Part shown: one piece after another, positions 16,023-24,393 of the stretch
Layout: every line of letters begins with the position of its first letter
How positions within the stretch are numbered: the stretch's first letter is position 1
Assembly (NCBI RefSeq): GCF_900100955.1
Contig: NZ_FNCC01000010.1
Coordinates: 222,674 to 286,673, forward strand
From: Lentzea fradiae
Lineage (GTDB): Bacteria; Actinomycetota; Actinomycetes; Mycobacteriales; Pseudonocardiaceae
Length of the DNA: 64,000 bases
Direction of reading: 5' to 3'
Program-made: the position numbers and the translations under genes
Notes under the pieces: generated by a model
The model's input: only the letters and a program-made list of their open reading frames with translations
Database searches by the model: none
Told to the model about the DNA's origin: nothing

Positions 16023-16863
16023 CACAAGCCTCCTCACCGATGATCTCGGTGATCAGCTTCCTCGTCCCGTCGGAGTTCAACGCCCTCCGTCCGAGTGATC
16101 TGATGACCGTGGCGTAGAGGCCCACGGAGTGGCGGTCTTCGAGGAAGACATTGGCGCCGTGGCTCTCCAGGTAGACGAGTGGCGGGATCTTCTTGAACTT
16201 GAGCAGGTCGAAGTCACCGGCCAGGCCCGCGTGCGGGCCCGACGCCGTGGGGATGACGCGGATCGTGAGGTAGGGGCGTACCGAAAGGCGGAGCAGGTGG
16301 TGGAGCTGCTCCGCCATCACCTCGGCGTTGCCGACCGGCAACCGGAGCGCCTGCTCGTGCATGAAGATCGAGACCGTGCGATAGCCGTCGAGAACGGCTC
16401 GCTGCCGCATCGACCGGCTGTGCACGACGGTGTCGACGTCGTCCTGGAGGTTCACCGCCGAGTCGGCGAGGTGGCGGGTGTAGCCGGGCACCTGCAGCAG
16501 GCCGTGGACCACGTTCATCGACCAGCCCGTGATCTCCGATGCGATCCTCTCGTGCTCCCGGAGGGTGCGTGCCCGGTCCGGCGCGCCGGACCCCTTGGGC
16601 TGCAACCAGTCTCGGATGTGGGTCTCGTGGTGCAGGGCCATCAGGTGGTCGAACTCGTCGGGTGGGGTGCGCAGCAGGCCGAGGAGCTTGGCGAGGTCGA
16701 CGTCGGACGTGCCCTCTTTGCCGTTGATCAGTTCCGAGACCTTGGCTTCCTGCCAGCCGAGCAGTTCGGCCACCGCGCGGTTGGTCAGGCCGGCCGCGCG
16801 CAGCAGCGCCCGGATCGCGTCGCCGAACTCGCGGCCGCGCACAGTGGATCTCCGCAGAGGCAT
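15988..16863 (-). CDS. Scr1-family Xre/DUF5753 transcriptional regulator
   Basis: The 291-residue product has an N-terminal Xre helix-turn-helix (FGDAIRALLRAAGLTNRAVA, then LLGWQEAKVSELINGKEG) and a C-terminal DUF5753 domain (WSMNVVHGLLQVPGYTRHLA, LTIRVIPTASGPHAGL, VVYLES-like strand LVYLESHGANVF). Such proteins act with DUF397 partners in developmental or antitoxin-like control. The ATG at 16863 follows TACCGT (complement of 16870-16875) by six bases, suggesting a leaderless mRNA; an upstream ATG would add 33 unsupported residues. It overlaps the DUF397 gene. Confidence 0.92.
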   Translation of the reverse strand: MPLRRSTVRGREFGDAIRALLRAAGLTNRAVAELLGWQEAKVSELINGKEGTSDVDLAKLLGLLRTPPDEFDHLMALHHETHIRDWLQPKGSGAPDRARTLREHERIASEITGWSMNVVHGLLQVPGYTRHLADSAVNLQDDVDTVVHSRSMRQRAVLDGYRTVSIFMHEQALRLPVGNAEVMAEQLHHLLRLSVRPYLTIRVIPTASGPHAGLAGDFDLLKFKKIPPLVYLESHGANVFLEDRHSVGLYATVIRSLGRRALNSDGTRKLITEIIGEEACGEHVAEEQLQR

Positions 16864-16965
16864 GCCGGGACGGTAGAGGCCGGGTTCCGTTTGGGGCCAG
16901 TGTTTCCGCTCGGGACGACCGGAAAGCATGGTGTTTGGCGGCCTTCCACACTGGGCTGGCACCCC

Positions 16966-19788
16966 TCACCTGCCCGCTTCCAGCAGGGCGTCGAGGCGGT
17001 CGTCGACCCGGTCGCCGGTCGTGCCCGCCTCGGTGAGGCCGCGCATGGAGGTGTTGAAGTCGACGTAGTTCTGCTCGTCCAACGCTTTCGTGCAGGTTTG
17101 GGAGGCGCGCCACGCCTGCACTACGAACTGCTGCCACACGATGTGGGTTTCCGGGTCTGGTACGCGGAAGTAGCGCACCGCGTCCTTCGCCATCTCGGAG
17201 ATGTCCGTGCACAGTGGACGGACATCTCCGAGTCCTGTCACGCCGCGCTGGCCGCTGTCTACGTACGCGGTGACGGCGGCGAAGGCGTGGCGGCGGTTGC
17301 GGTAGAAGCGGTTCATCAGGTCGTCGCCGCCCAGGTCGGCCCAGGCGTCGATCTGCAGTGCCAGCACGTCGGGGGTCGGTGGTCTGGAGGGTGTCGCGTC
17401 GTCCAGCCACTGGCGTGCTTCGCGTTGCAGGGCGGAGGCCGTGGGCATGGTGGCGGCCTGGGGTGACAGCGCGACCGCGCGGGTGACGCCCAGGCCGAGG
17501 GCGGTGAGGCACAGGGCGGTCACGACCGTGCGGCGGACGAACATGCCGCGGGTCGCCTGGTGCCGGGTGGTGCGGGGCAGAGCCGCGAGGACGGCGGCGA
17601 CGGTCGTGCTCGCGACGAGGCCCAGCACGATCGACGGGGTCACGAAGAAGGTGAAGGTCGGCTGCACGGGCCACGGGTTCCAGCCGCAGGTGGTTCTGTC
17701 GATCGAGATCACCCCGGCGCAGCCGTCCAGGGCCGCGCGCAGGTAGACGCCCGCCAGTCCGAGCAGGACCGCCACCTGGCCGGAGACGAGTGCGACGGGC
17801 AGGCGGTGCGTCCGTGTCCATGCGCACGCCACGGCGGAGGCGATCGTGGCGCCGGCGACCACCGACAGCACCGTCAGCGTCAGGTGGACGGTGAAGAACC
17901 TGGTCGCCGAGACTTCCGTGGCGATGCGGACGTGCAGGTAGGCAGCAACCGCGGCGACGGCCGCCCACGCGACGGCGCCGCCGAGCAGGGCGGGCAGCAG
18001 CACCTTGCGCAGCGGGGGTAACGGGGTGCCCACCACGGTTTCCGCGGGGGAGTCGGCGGCGGCACGGGCCCACGCCGCTCCCCCGGCCGGTCGCACGAGC
18101 CACGCGAGGAGGAGAACGGCCCACAGGCCGATGACCGAGATGAGGGCAAGGGGTGGTCCGGCGAGGTTGTCGATGGCCAGGTGCCATCCGGCGTGCAGGC
18201 GGTCGACGGTCGCCAGGGGCGGTGAGTCGGAGGTTCTGCCGAGGTAGTTGGTGGCGAGGATGTCCCGGGTGCCGGCGAGGTCGAACGTCATGCCGGAGAC
18301 GAGGGCGACGCCCAGCGCCTGCCACCAGGAGAACCAGGTCGCGAGGGCGAGGGTGGCGGCGGTGAGGCTCAGCGCGAGCACGGGGCGCAGGGTGCGTCCG
18401 CGCCAGACGCTGACCCACAGCACCGCGCACCGCGTCGTCCAGCACGCGAACACCACGGCCGTCAGCAGCACCAGCAGGAGGAAGACCGGCCGGTCCGGCA
18501 CCCACACGGTGATGGCCGTGCCCTGGCCGGTGATCACCCCGCCGAGGACCATGCCGAGTCCCAGCCACGTCCCTGCCCGCAGGCCGGAGGGGACGCGGTG
18601 GCCGGTGAGGACCGCGTGGACGACCGCGCGCCACAGCGCCACCCCGGCCACGCCCACCACCAGTGCCGCCGCCACGGCCGCGCCCGCGTACTGGACCCAC
18701 CGGCTGAGCTGGACGTACACGGTGAGGGCCTGGATCACCTGGGTGCTGAACACCATCGCCGCGGCGCCGGTCAGCACGAGCGGCAGCGGCCGCGGGCCGA
18801 ACAGGACCTCCGGGTTGACCAGCGCCGTGCGCCGCTCGGCCGGGCCGGGGTGCAGGCTCAGCAGGTCGCGCACCGCGCGGCGCCGCTCGGCCCTGGCCTG
18901 TCTCGACCAGACCTCGCGGTCCGCGCCCCAGCGCACGGCGGCCAGGTCGGCGTAGAACTCGCGGTGGCGCAGCACGTCGGCCCGCGCGAGGTAGACGAAC
19001 GCGGTCATGACGACGGTCAGCAGCAGTCCTCTGGTGACCATCGGGTCCTCGACGGCACCGGACAGCGACTCGGCGGACCGGTACAGCCTCGTACCGGCCC
19101 ACACCAGGAACGGCGGCAGCGCCACCAGCGCGTACACCCGCCACAACGCGATCGTGAGGTAGGTGATGGTGATGTCGCGGTAGTGCACGTGGCCCAGTTC
19201 GTGGAGCACGACCGCCTCGAACACCCTCGGGTCGCGGTTTCTGCTGAGCAGCAGTCCGGCGTTGAGGCGGACCACCGGGCGGCGGTTGCGGCCGTAGACG
19301 ACGGCCTGCGGGGACAGCTTCGCCGGGTCGACGACGAACCGCGGGGTGCGCGTCAGCCCTGCCCTGGCCACGAGCTGCTCCAGCGCCGCGCGCACCTCGC
19401 CGTCCGGGTCCATCTTCGCGAGCGGCACGGTCCGGCGGGACTTCCACCACGGCAGCATCCGGAACAGCGCTGTGGTCAGCACCGCGAGCAACGTCAGCCA
19501 GGCGACCGGCAGCCACCACGGAGGAGGCGCGGCGTGGCGCGTCATGCAGGAGAAGTACGCCTCCCACTGCAGGCCGCGTTTGACGACCACCTCGTGCACG
19601 CTGTCCCGCGACAGGTCGACCCCGGCCGCGAGCGAACAGCCGACCGCGTCGTAGGCCGTCAGCGTGATGAACAGGTAGAGCAGCATCAGGCAGCTGCTCA
19701 TCAGCAGCAGTGCCGCGAGCAGCAGGAACCGGGCCGTGGTGCCCGCCGCCAGCGTGCGCTCGTCGACCTGGGTGGAGGCGGTCTCCAC
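16966..19788 (-). CDS. very large multi-spanning M48-type membrane metalloprotease
   Basis: The 940-residue product has an M48 (HtpX/Ste24-like) catalytic core with HELGH at 196-200 in EAVVLHELGHVHYRDI. Two N-terminal membrane segments (about 20-45 and 92-110) precede it, and about twelve more hydrophobic segments follow between residues 215 and 720. A final soluble domain of about 170 residues (TASALQREARQWLDDATPSR to the end) is probably extracytoplasmic. Ordinary HtpX has about 300 residues, so two-thirds of this protein is extra membrane and C-terminal sequence. A GTG at 19788 starts two bases after the partner gene's stop. The substrate is unknown. Confidence 0.85.
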   Translation of the reverse strand: METASTQVDERTLAAGTTARFLLLAALLLMSSCLMLLYLFITLTAYDAVGCSLAAGVDLSRDSVHEVVVKRGLQWEAYFSCMTRHAAPPPWWLPVAWLTLLAVLTTALFRMLPWWKSRRTVPLAKMDPDGEVRAALEQLVARAGLTRTPRFVVDPAKLSPQAVVYGRNRRPVVRLNAGLLLSRNRDPRVFEAVVLHELGHVHYRDITITYLTIALWRVYALVALPPFLVWAGTRLYRSAESLSGAVEDPMVTRGLLLTVVMTAFVYLARADVLRHREFYADLAAVRWGADREVWSRQARAERRRAVRDLLSLHPGPAERRTALVNPEVLFGPRPLPLVLTGAAAMVFSTQVIQALTVYVQLSRWVQYAGAAVAAALVVGVAGVALWRAVVHAVLTGHRVPSGLRAGTWLGLGMVLGGVITGQGTAITVWVPDRPVFLLLVLLTAVVFACWTTRCAVLWVSVWRGRTLRPVLALSLTAATLALATWFSWWQALGVALVSGMTFDLAGTRDILATNYLGRTSDSPPLATVDRLHAGWHLAIDNLAGPPLALISVIGLWAVLLLAWLVRPAGGAAWARAAADSPAETVVGTPLPPLRKVLLPALLGGAVAWAAVAAVAAYLHVRIATEVSATRFFTVHLTLTVLSVVAGATIASAVACAWTRTHRLPVALVSGQVAVLLGLAGVYLRAALDGCAGVISIDRTTCGWNPWPVQPTFTFFVTPSIVLGLVASTTVAAVLAALPRTTRHQATRGMFVRRTVVTALCLTALGLGVTRAVALSPQAATMPTASALQREARQWLDDATPSRPPTPDVLALQIDAWADLGGDDLMNRFYRNRRHAFAAVTAYVDSGQRGVTGLGDVRPLCTDISEMAKDAVRYFRVPDPETHIVWQQFVVQAWRASQTCTKALDEQNYVDFNTSMRGLTEAGTTGDRVDDRLDALLEAGR

Positions 19789-19790
19789 GG

Positions 19791-20288
19791 CTACCGCGCC
19801 GCGCCGCCGCCGTCGTCTTCCCGCTCGTCGGGTGGTCGTCGGTCGATGTGGTCGAGGACGGCCGTCACGATCTCCTCGGTCAGGGCGTCGTCCAGCTCGT
19901 GGGCCGCCGCCAGCTCACGCAGCCGCCTGCGCACCTCGGCGACCTCGTCCGCTGTCAACGCGGGCAGGACGACCTGCTGCGAACGGCGGCCCGTGAGCCT
20001 GCGCAGCAAGCGCTTCGCGCCCTTGGCGGTGCCGTCGACGGCGGCTCCGGCGGCGCGTTGCGCGATCTCGTTGAGCACCAGCCACACCACCGGTGTGACC
20101 AGCGCGAGGATCTCGCCCAGGCCGAACCCGAGCGGTTCCCTGCCCGCGCGGCCGGACAGCCGGCGCACGACGGTCTCGTCGTCGAACTCGGCGAGCCCGT
20201 CCAGCAGCGGCAGCTCCGCCGGCTCGACCCGGGCGACCACCGATCGCACCACGTCGCGGACCGTGGTGGTGGTGCTCATGTCCTGCAC
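19791..20288 (-). CDS. hypothetical partner of the M48 membrane protease
   Basis: The roughly 165-residue product has an N-terminal soluble helix bundle (TVRDVVRSVVARVEPAELPL), one hydrophobic stretch near residue 75 (GEILALVTPVVWLVLNEIAQ), and a charged C-terminus (EVAEVRRRLRELAAAHELDD). I do not recognise a family. The GTG at 20288 is preferred because AAGGGGGA lies six bases upstream, though an ATG three codons later is possible. The gap to the protease gene is two bases, so the two proteins are surely made together. It may be a membrane-associated adaptor or regulator of the protease. Confidence 0.7.
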   Translation of the reverse strand: MQDMSTTTTVRDVVRSVVARVEPAELPLLDGLAEFDDETVVRRLSGRAGREPLGFGLGEILALVTPVVWLVLNEIAQRAAGAAVDGTAKGAKRLLRRLTGRRSQQVVLPALTADEVAEVRRRLRELAAAHELDDALTEEIVTAVLDHIDRRPPDEREDDGGGAAR

Positions 20289-20375
20289 GCCGTTCCCCCT
20301 TCCCTCGACATTCCCCTTGTCGATAAAGGTGTCGTACCGGCCGACTTGTTGCATCCCAAATGGATGAATTCGACC

Positions 20376-20960
20376 TCAGGGAGCGACGGCGCGGAGAACC
20401 GTGTCGCGCAGGAGCGCGCGGCGGCGCTCGTGCTCCTCGGCGGGCTCGTCGGCGGTGGCGGCGTAGACGTTGCTGACTGGGGACCACGCCATCGACATGG
20501 CGATGACCAGCGCCATGATGTCGAACGGGTCGCCGTCGCGGACCAGTCCGGCCTGCTGCGCGTCGGCGATGGCACGCAGCTTGGCGTCGTCACGGCGGTC
20601 GGTCTCGGCGACGAGCAGGCCCGCCGGACGGCGTTCCAGACGGGCCCACGTCGCGAGCCGGATGAGGTCGGGACGCCGCAGGTACTCGTCGTACAGGCGC
20701 ACGGCCCAGCCTGCGAGGTCGGTGGCGTCGATGGGGACGACGTTGACGATCCGGTCCAGCGAGCCGAAGAAGATCGCGTCGAACAGGCCGTCCTTGCTGC
20801 CGAAGTAGGCGTAGAGCTGGGCCTTGTTGGTGCGGGCCGCGGCGACGACCCGTTCGACGCGGGCGCCGGCGATCCCGTGCTCGGCGAACTCGGCGGTGGC
20901 GACGTCGATGATGCGCTGCCGGGTGGCCTCGCCGCGGGCGGTCAGCTGCTGGTCGGACAT
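20376..20960 (-). CDS. TetR/AcrR family transcriptional regulator
   Basis: The 194-residue product has a TetR helix-turn-helix (GEATRQRIIDVATAEFAEHG, then VERVVAAARTNKAQLYAYFG) and an alpha-helical ligand domain of the TetR_C type with a conserved LDRIV...LIRLATWARLER block. The ATG at 20960 follows TAAGCT (complement of 20967-20972) by six bases, so it is probably leaderless. It is divergent from the alcohol dehydrogenase gene, and similar half-sites beside both starts suggest that it represses itself and that enzyme. Confidence 0.9.
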   Translation of the reverse strand: MSDQQLTARGEATRQRIIDVATAEFAEHGIAGARVERVVAAARTNKAQLYAYFGSKDGLFDAIFFGSLDRIVNVVPIDATDLAGWAVRLYDEYLRRPDLIRLATWARLERRPAGLLVAETDRRDDAKLRAIADAQQAGLVRDGDPFDIMALVIAMSMAWSPVSNVYAATADEPAEEHERRRALLRDTVLRAVAP

Positions 20961-20977
20961 GGCGCCAGCTTAACGAC

Positions 20978-21040
20978 AGACCATTCGGTTTACTTTGCGG
21001 CCGGACGCGCCTAGGCTCAAATAGACCGAACAGTCTGTTT
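20978..21040. promoter_or_regulatory. paired TetR operators in the divergent promoter
   Basis: AAACCGAATGGTCTGT (complement strand near 20978-20993) and AGACCGAACAGTCTGT (21023-21038) share the pattern A-ACCGAA-NN-GTCTGT. The right-hand site is an imperfect palindrome AGAC-N6-GTCT flanked by AAAT and GTTT, and ends directly before the GAGGAG ribosome site of the dehydrogenase. Confidence 0.65.
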
Positions 21041-21051
21041 GAGGAGAGCTC

Positions 21052-22080
21052 ATGCGAAGCACCACCGGCTGGAGGGCCCAGGACGGGGCGCTCGTCCAAG
21101 CCGCCATCACTCGCCGCGACCTGCGCCGCGACGACATCGCGGTGCGCGTCGACCTCTGCGGGGTCTGCCACACCGACCTGCACGCCCTCCACTCCCACGA
21201 CGGCGGGGTGCTCGTGCCGGGTCACGAGTTCACCGGCGTCGTCCTGGAGGTAGGCCCGGACGTGACCCGGTTCCGTCACGGTGACGCGGTCGCGGTCGGC
21301 AACATCGTCGACTCGTGCGGGGAGTGCGACATGTGTGCGGCGGGACAGGAGAACTTCTGCCGCGCCTACCCGACACTCACCTACGGCGGCACGGACCGTC
21401 ACGACGGGACGACGACGCTGGGCGGGTTCTCACGGGAGTACGTCGTGCGCGAGAAGTTCGCCTATCCCCTGCCCTCCGGGCTCGACCCGGCGGCAGCGGC
21501 GCCGTTGATGTGCGCCGGGATCACCGTGTGGGAGCCGTTGCGCGCGTTGGACGTCGGTCCGGGGACGCGGGTCGCGGTGGCGGGGCTGGGCGGTCTCGGT
21601 CACCTCGCGGTGAAGCTCGCCGCGGCGATGGGCGCCGAGGTGTCGGTGGTGAGCCGCTCGGCGGACCGCGAGGCCGAGGCGATCAAGCTCGGCGCGCGGG
21701 ACCTGGTCGTCTCCACCGACGCGGCGAGTGTGGCGGCGTCACGCGACCGGTTCGACGTGCTGGTCGACACCGTGCCCGTGCCGCACGACGTCAGCCCGTA
21801 CCTGCGGCTGGTGGCGATGGACGGCACCCTGAGCCAGGTCGGCCACCTCGGGTCGATGACCGTGGAGACGCTGGACCTGCTGGTGGGACGCAAGAAGCTC
21901 AGCTCCGGCGGCAGCGGCGGGGTGCCCGCGACCGCGGCCATGCTGGAGTTCTGCGCGGAGCACGGGGTCGCCGCGGACGTCGAGGTCCTGCCGTCGGCGC
22001 GGGTGGGCGAGGCGCTGGACCGGCTCGGGCGGGGCGACGTGCGGCACCGGTTCGTGCTCGACCTGTCCGACCTGGACTGA
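21052..22080 (+). CDS. zinc-dependent alcohol dehydrogenase (MDR superfamily)
   Basis: The 342-residue product is a medium-chain alcohol/aldehyde dehydrogenase of the cinnamyl-alcohol dehydrogenase group. It shows the catalytic zinc region DLCGVCHTDLHAL and VPGHEFTG, the structural zinc motif CGECDMCAAGQENFC, and the cofactor fold VAGLGGLGHLAVKLA near residue 180. GAGGAG five bases before the ATG is a good ribosome site. The divergent TetR gene and the operator next to its start suggest induction by an alcohol or aldehyde. NAD(H) versus NADP(H) preference cannot be decided by eye. Confidence 0.92.
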   Translation: MRSTTGWRAQDGALVQAAITRRDLRRDDIAVRVDLCGVCHTDLHALHSHDGGVLVPGHEFTGVVLEVGPDVTRFRHGDAVAVGNIVDSCGECDMCAAGQENFCRAYPTLTYGGTDRHDGTTTLGGFSREYVVREKFAYPLPSGLDPAAAAPLMCAGITVWEPLRALDVGPGTRVAVAGLGGLGHLAVKLAAAMGAEVSVVSRSADREAEAIKLGARDLVVSTDAASVAASRDRFDVLVDTVPVPHDVSPYLRLVAMDGTLSQVGHLGSMTVETLDLLVGRKKLSSGGSGGVPATAAMLEFCAEHGVAADVEVLPSARVGEALDRLGRGDVRHRFVLDLSDLD

Positions 22081-22081
22081 G

Positions 22082-22174
22082 TCAGGCGACCGGGCCGAGC
22101 AGGAAGCCGCCGTCCGAACCGCGGAACTCGCCGAGCCCGGTGCTCTCGGTCGCCGGTGCCGTCGAACCGGTCAC
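22082..22174 (-). CDS. possible 30-residue micro-ORF coupled to the DUF1232 gene
   Basis: A GTG at 22174 overlaps the DUF1232 stop codon as GTGA and opens 30 codons ending GGFLLGPVA. The overlap is the arrangement used by coupled genes here, which is the only support; no family or signal is seen. Confidence 0.25.
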   Translation of the reverse strand: MTGSTAPATESTGLGEFRGSDGGFLLGPVA

Positions 22175-22593
22175 GGGCGTGAGCGGTCCAGGCCGGTGAG
22201 CCGGGCGAGTGTGGCGAACCCGTCGTCGGTGCCGGGCCAGCGGGCTCGGACGGCGTCGAGCCCGGCACGACGCACGACGCCGCGCAGCACCGCGGTGACG
22301 ATGATCGCGTCGTCGGCGTAACCGAGCACGGGCAGGAAGTCGGGAACGAGGTCGATCGGGGACGCGAGGTAGACGAGCAGCAGCACGAGCCGGACGCGGA
22401 CCCCGCGCGGGAGGGTGCGGTCGGCGGCGAGACGGCGGACCAGCCGCACCAGGTCGGGCAGGATGCGCAGCGCCTCGCGCAGCAGGCCCCCTTCCGGGCG
22501 GGCAACCACGAGCACGACCACGAGGGCCACCCAGGCCAGCAGCAACGCGGCGGCCACGCCGATCACCAGATCCCACCAGAACCACCCGGTCAC
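22171..22593 (-). CDS. DUF1232 membrane protein (YkvA-like)
   Basis: The 140-residue product has an N-terminal membrane segment (WDLVIGVAAALLLAWVALVV) and the DUF1232 signature LLLVYLASPIDLVPDFLPVLGYADDAIIV at residues about 70-100, a membrane-associated region seen in YkvA-like proteins. The role is unknown. It lies alone between an alcohol dehydrogenase gene and the thiol-oxidation cluster, with no close co-directional neighbour except a doubtful micro-ORF. Confidence 0.85.
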   Translation of the reverse strand: MTGWFWWDLVIGVAAALLLAWVALVVVLVVARPEGGLLREALRILPDLVRLVRRLAADRTLPRGVRVRLVLLLVYLASPIDLVPDFLPVLGYADDAIIVTAVLRGVVRRAGLDAVRARWPGTDDGFATLARLTGLDRSRP

Positions 22594-22791
22594 GGCCGGC
22601 TCACCGCCCTCGGTCGCGGTGGCGTCCGGTCACCCGCCGCCGGGAGCTTGGGCGCGCCTCCTGCTTGGTCCCTCACGTCGCCAGGTTACGTCCGTTGCAA
22701 CACGCTGGAGCAGGTGCTCCGAGCGCCCTGGCGTTCCGGGAACAGCGGCCCTTCACCGGGTCCGGTTCCGCTTCTCGCTACCCTGGATCAC

Positions 22792-23169
22792 GTGCCCGGC
22801 ACCAGCAGCTCGCGGACCCGCGCGTACCTCGCGCGGGTCTTCGCGGTGCTCGCCCTGGTCGCCGGGGTCGCGATGATGCAGGGCACCCCGTGCGAGACCG
22901 AGTTCGCCTGGACCGCGCAGTGCGCCACGACGAGCACGACCCCGGCCGCGTTCGTCGCCGACCCGGTGCACGACGACGGGTCGGCGTTGCTCGACGGCAT
23001 TCTCGTCGCGGGCTGCTGTCTCGTGGTGGCGCTGGCCGTGCTGATCGGTGTCGCCCTGCTGCGGCGGTCGTCGTTCCGGCCACGGCTGCCGCGCCCGGTC
23101 ACCGTCGCCGCTCCCCCGTCACGCCGGCTGGAAGTGCGGCTGGCCCAGCTCTGCGTGCTGCGCGCCTAG
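22792..23169 (+). CDS. membrane protein of unknown function upstream of DsbA-like gene
   Basis: The 125-residue product has two hydrophobic segments (YLARVFAVLALVAGVAMMQ at about 10-28 and GILVAGCCLVVALAVLIGVA at about 65-84) with an exported-looking loop holding two cysteines (TPCETEFAWTAQC). The GTG at 22792 follows TACCCT (22779-22784) by seven bases, a leaderless arrangement. No family is recognised. Because the next two genes are a DsbA-like oxidoreductase and a VKOR protein, the loop cysteines could be substrates or partners, but this is a guess. Confidence 0.6.
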   Translation: MPGTSSSRTRAYLARVFAVLALVAGVAMMQGTPCETEFAWTAQCATTSTTPAAFVADPVHDDGSALLDGILVAGCCLVVALAVLIGVALLRRSSFRPRLPRPVTVAAPPSRRLEVRLAQLCVLRA

Positions 23170-23221
23170 ACCGAACCCGTTCCGCGGTCCTCGGTCCATT
23201 TCGCACACGTGGAGTTCTGCC

Positions 23222-23821
23222 ATGTCCAAGAACGCTCGTCTGTCCCTGGTCATCGTCGCCGTGGTGGCGGTGGTGATCGCCGGGTTCGCCCTGTTCAGCC
23301 GCGATGACGGCACCACCGCCGTCGCCCGCTCCGCCGACGGCAAGGTGACCGTCGTCGAGTACCTCGACCTGGAGTGCCCGTCCTGCCGCGCCGCCTTCCC
23401 CGGCGTCGAGCGGCTCAAGACCGAGTACGGCGACCGGGTCGTGTTCGACATCAGGCACTTCCCGATCCCCAGCCACCGCAACGCCGAGCTGGCGGCCGTC
23501 GCGGTCGAGGCCGCCGGGGCGCAGGGCAAGCGGGACGAGATGTTCCGGCTGCTGTTCGAGACGCAGCCGGAGTGGGGCGGGCAGCAGACGTCCCAGCGCG
23601 CGGTGTTCCTGACGTTCGCCGACGAGCTCGGGCTCGACCGGGCCGCGTTCGAGAAGGCGCTCGACGACCCGGCGCTGCGGGAGCGGGTGCTCGCGCAGCG
23701 GTCGGAGGGCAGCGCGGCGGGTGTGCAGAGCACGCCGACGTTCTTCGTCGGCGGCACCAAGTTCAGCGGCGCGCCGACGTACGACGCGCTGAAGTCGGCG
23801 ATCGAGAAGGCGCTGTCGTGA
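23222..23821 (+). CDS. membrane-anchored DsbA-family thiol-disulphide oxidoreductase
   Basis: The 199-residue product has an N-terminal membrane anchor (LSLVIVAVVAVVIAGFALF) and a thioredoxin-like DsbA domain outside the membrane. The redox motif is C52-P-S-C55 in YLDLECPSCRAAFPG, and the cis-proline loop is VQSTPTFFVGG. It would introduce disulphides into exported proteins. It overlaps the next gene, a VKOR protein that reoxidises such enzymes with quinone, by four bases (GTGA). The pairing is known in actinobacteria and mycobacteria. Confidence 0.92.
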   Translation: MSKNARLSLVIVAVVAVVIAGFALFSRDDGTTAVARSADGKVTVVEYLDLECPSCRAAFPGVERLKTEYGDRVVFDIRHFPIPSHRNAELAAVAVEAAGAQGKRDEMFRLLFETQPEWGGQQTSQRAVFLTFADELGLDRAAFEKALDDPALRERVLAQRSEGSAAGVQSTPTFFVGGTKFSGAPTYDALKSAIEKALS

Positions 23822-24393
23822 ACCAGACCGAAACGGTCGCGGAGACCAGGTCCGGCGTGCACCGGATCGTCGCGTGGGTGCTCGCCGTCGGCGGCGGCGT
23901 CGGCCTGCTCGCCTCGTTCGTGCTGACGATCGAGAAGATCGCGCTGCTGCGGGACCCGTTCTACATCCCCACCTGCAGCATCAACCCGGTGCTGAGCTGC
24001 GGCTCGATCATGAAGACCGACCAGGCCGCGGTGTTCGGGTTCCCCAACCCGCTGCTGGGCATCGCGGGGTTCGCCGTGGTCACGACCCTGGGCGTGCTGC
24101 TGGTGGCCGGGGTGTCGCTGCCGTGGTGGGTCTGGATCGGGTTGCAGGCGGGGGCGACGGCGGGCGTGCTGTTCGTGCACTGGCTGATCTACCAGTCGCT
24201 GTACGAGATCGGCGCGTTGTGCCCGTACTGCATGGTCGTGTGGGCGGTGACGATCCCGATCTTCTGGTACACGACGCTGCGCAACATGCGGCCGTCGTTC
24301 CAGTACCACTCGGTCGTGCTCGTCCTGTGGTACTTGCTGATCGCGGCCGGGGTGCTGCAGGCGTTCTGGTTCTACTGGTCGTCGCTGGTCTGA
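23818..24393 (+). CDS. vitamin K epoxide reductase (VKOR) family protein
   Basis: The 191-residue product is a four- or five-helix membrane protein of the VKOR family, which passes electrons from DsbA-like proteins to quinone. It holds the outer cysteine pair in YIPTCSINPVLSCGSIM and the quinone-side CPYC in GALCPYCMVVWAV. The GTG at 23818 overlaps the DsbA-like stop. The last 22 bases overlap the convergent HAD gene. Loss of this pair would be expected to affect folding of disulphide-bonded secreted proteins. Confidence 0.93.
   Translation: MNQTETVAETRSGVHRIVAWVLAVGGGVGLLASFVLTIEKIALLRDPFYIPTCSINPVLSCGSIMKTDQAAVFGFPNPLLGIAGFAVVTTLGVLLVAGVSLPWWVWIGLQAGATAGVLFVHWLIYQSLYEIGALCPYCMVVWAVTIPIFWYTTLRNMRPSFQYHSVVLVLWYLLIAAGVLQAFWFYWSSLV

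Noticed and set aside
16214..19567. Very long open frame on the minus strand (more than 1100 codons) in another frame of the M48 protease gene
   Set aside because: It is a high-GC shadow: its translation is Arg/Pro/Gly-rich with no motifs, while the overlapping frame has HELGH and membrane helices.
22082..22174. 30-residue frame that ends in a Gly-rich stretch, considered as a RiPP or lasso precursor
   Set aside because: No Thr at the position expected before a lasso core, and no maturation enzymes nearby; kept only as a doubtful coupled micro-ORF.
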